This document shows, piece after piece, positions 23,204 to 23,922 of a stretch of 23,922 bases of DNA. Position 1 is the stretch's first letter, and the number at the start of each line of letters is the position of its first letter. Position numbers and translations under genes: made by a program. The DNA comes from CBDULQ01 sp965368115 (GTDB lineage Bacteria > Pseudomonadota > Gammaproteobacteria > SZUA-229), in contig CBDULQ010000022.1 in NCBI GenBank assembly GCA_965368115.1, positions 1-23,922 on the forward strand, in the 5' to 3' direction. The notes under the pieces are model-generated. The model saw only the letters and a program-made list of their open reading frames with translations, searched no databases and was not told where the DNA came from.

Positions 23204-23677
23204 TTAGCTAAAGTGGAGTGCGCTGTAAACACCACCGGAGACCAGGACATAGGCCGTTTCGGCAATGCGTTTGCGGCGCGGGTGATCCAGCGCGCCGCTG
23301 AAATCCAGCACGACGCGGCGCAGTAAAAAGGTATACAGGATGTAATAAATAAACGGAATCACGTGCACCTGCGCGGGATAGTCGTCGATGTGCCTGCCGA
23401 AGCGAGCCAGCAGCCAGTCCATTTGCGCCAGCACGCCATAGATACCCAGCAGCGCGTTGATCACGATCCACATCACCTCATCGAGACCGAAGATGACGAT
23501 ATAAAAAATCGTGTACACCAGAATTGCAATGCCGCCGTGCATATAAAGAAAACCGATGTCCGGGCCATCGTCCGCATAAGCCATGTAAAAACCCGAACCG
23601 CCGAACGCCAGCATGTGAATCAGAAAAAACAGATAGATAAATCGGTGGTTGAAGACATTCCTGCCACTGTCCGTCAT
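23204..23677 (-). CDS. Polytopic membrane protein of unknown function
   Basis: 157 residues with four clear hydrophobic helices (about 12-36, 41-64, 66-92, 104-126) and a weaker one at the end (140-156). I start at the ATG at 23677, which has GGGAGA 7 bases upstream; the frame stays open to 23713, but that 12-residue extension has no ribosome-binding site. Histidines occur in or near three helices (H11, H21, H47), which could bind haem or metal, but no family motif is recognised. The positively charged loop HPRRKR (132-137) follows helix 4. It is probably co-transcribed with the gene at 22221-23126. It is divergent from the lipoprotein at 23830. Confidence 0.72.
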   Translation of the reverse strand: MTDSGRNVFNHRFIYLFFLIHMLAFGGSGFYMAYADDGPDIGFLYMHGGIAILVYTIFYIVIFGLDEVMWIVINALLGIYGVLAQMDWLLARFGRHIDDYPAQVHVIPFIYYILYTFLLRRVVLDFSGALDHPRRKRIAETAYVLVSGGVYSALHFS

Positions 23678-23767
23678 GTTTTGATCTCCCGTCCCGCGCC
23701 ATTCGCCCTGCATTCAGTTTAGCCGATTTCGAACCCTGTGCTGACTGGCGACCACACACCTGCAATC

Positions 23768-23815
23768 CGGGGACGCTGAATCCCCGACACCTTTGGGCAG
23801 GACCGGGTGCCGGTC
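23768..23815 (+). promoter_or_regulatory. Two adjacent hairpins in the leader of the last lipoprotein gene
   Basis: Hairpin 1: CGGGGA (23768-23773) with TCCCCG (23781-23786) and a 7-base loop. Hairpin 2: GACCGG (23801-23806) with CCGGTC (23810-23815) and a 3-base loop. Hairpin 2 ends two bases before the AGGAG ribosome-binding site (23817-23821), so it could affect initiation. No T-run follows either. Confidence 0.4.
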
Positions 23816-23829
23816 GAGGAGACAATGAA

Positions 23830-23922
23830 ATGAAAAGGCGAATTCTGATACTGGGTATGAGCATGGCCATGCTGAGTGCTTGCGGCGGCGGTGGCGGAGG
23901 CGGCGGTTCCACCAGCGTATCG
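23830..23922 (+). CDS. Partial lipoprotein with a glycine-rich linker (right edge)
   Basis: The first 31 codons of a gene that runs off the window. It starts at ATG 23830 with AGGAG 8 bases upstream; ATG 23825 is out of frame and stops after two codons. The signal peptide MKRRILILGMSMAMLSAC contains the lipobox LSAC with the lipidated cysteine at 18. Eight glycines follow directly, then STSVS. A Gly tract after the lipid anchor is a common flexible tether in surface lipoproteins, and Gly at +2 would allow outer-membrane sorting by the Lol rule. The mature domain is outside the window, so function is unknown. Confidence 0.85.
   Translation, partial: MKRRILILGMSMAMLSACGGGGGGGGSTSVS

Overview
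The window looks like chromosomal DNA of a gammaproteobacterium, probably an aquatic or marine one. Three observations point there: a phoB-phoR-pstS-pstC-pstA-pstB-phoU cluster with the oversized PstC and PstA known from Vibrio- and Shewanella-like bacteria, enteric-style Pho boxes, and a PEP-CTERM type surface protein. The genus cannot be named from the sequence. No rRNA, tRNA, CRISPR array, IS element, integrase or replication origin was found.

Layout. (1) Positions 1-1447 are visibly AT-richer than the rest. They hold three genes I do not recognise: a minus-strand gene cut by the window edge, a small two-helix membrane protein and a 289-residue protein. (2) 1675-2901 is an APC-family amino-acid/polyamine permease. 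(3) 3015-7391 is a MacAB/DevBCA-like export operon: membrane fusion protein, ATPase and two paralogous permeases in tandem. (4) Two separate minus-strand genes follow: a small secreted protein (7432-7761) and an FAD monooxygenase (7939-9117). (5) 9413-18321 is the phosphate regulon block, with three Pho-box promoters, a terminator that isolates pstS, and a final terminator after phoU. (6) 18323-21981 (minus) is a two-gene operon: a lipoprotein with a beta-propeller, two CxxCH haem sites, a thrombospondin-3-like Ca2+ region and a C-terminal dockerin, followed 11 bp later by a secreted protein with a cohesin-like domain and a PEP-CTERM anchor. (7) 22221-23677 (minus) holds a membrane-anchored, possibly alpha/alpha-toroid protein and a polytopic membrane protein. 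(8) A glycine-rich lipoprotein starts at 23830 and runs off the right edge.

How the genes work together. PstS captures periplasmic phosphate and PstCAB imports it. PhoU links transporter activity to PhoR, and PhoR phosphorylates PhoB. PhoB then binds the 11-bp-periodic Pho boxes before phoB, pstS and pstC. All three promoters fit one geometry: two 7-bp repeats, a 10-bp gap, then a -10 hexamer. For pstC this places the transcription start on the A of the ATG, so I predict a leaderless pstC mRNA. The most novel candidate system is the dockerin-haem-propeller lipoprotein encoded next to a cohesin-like PEP-CTERM protein, which could form a cell-surface redox complex joined by a cohesin-dockerin contact.
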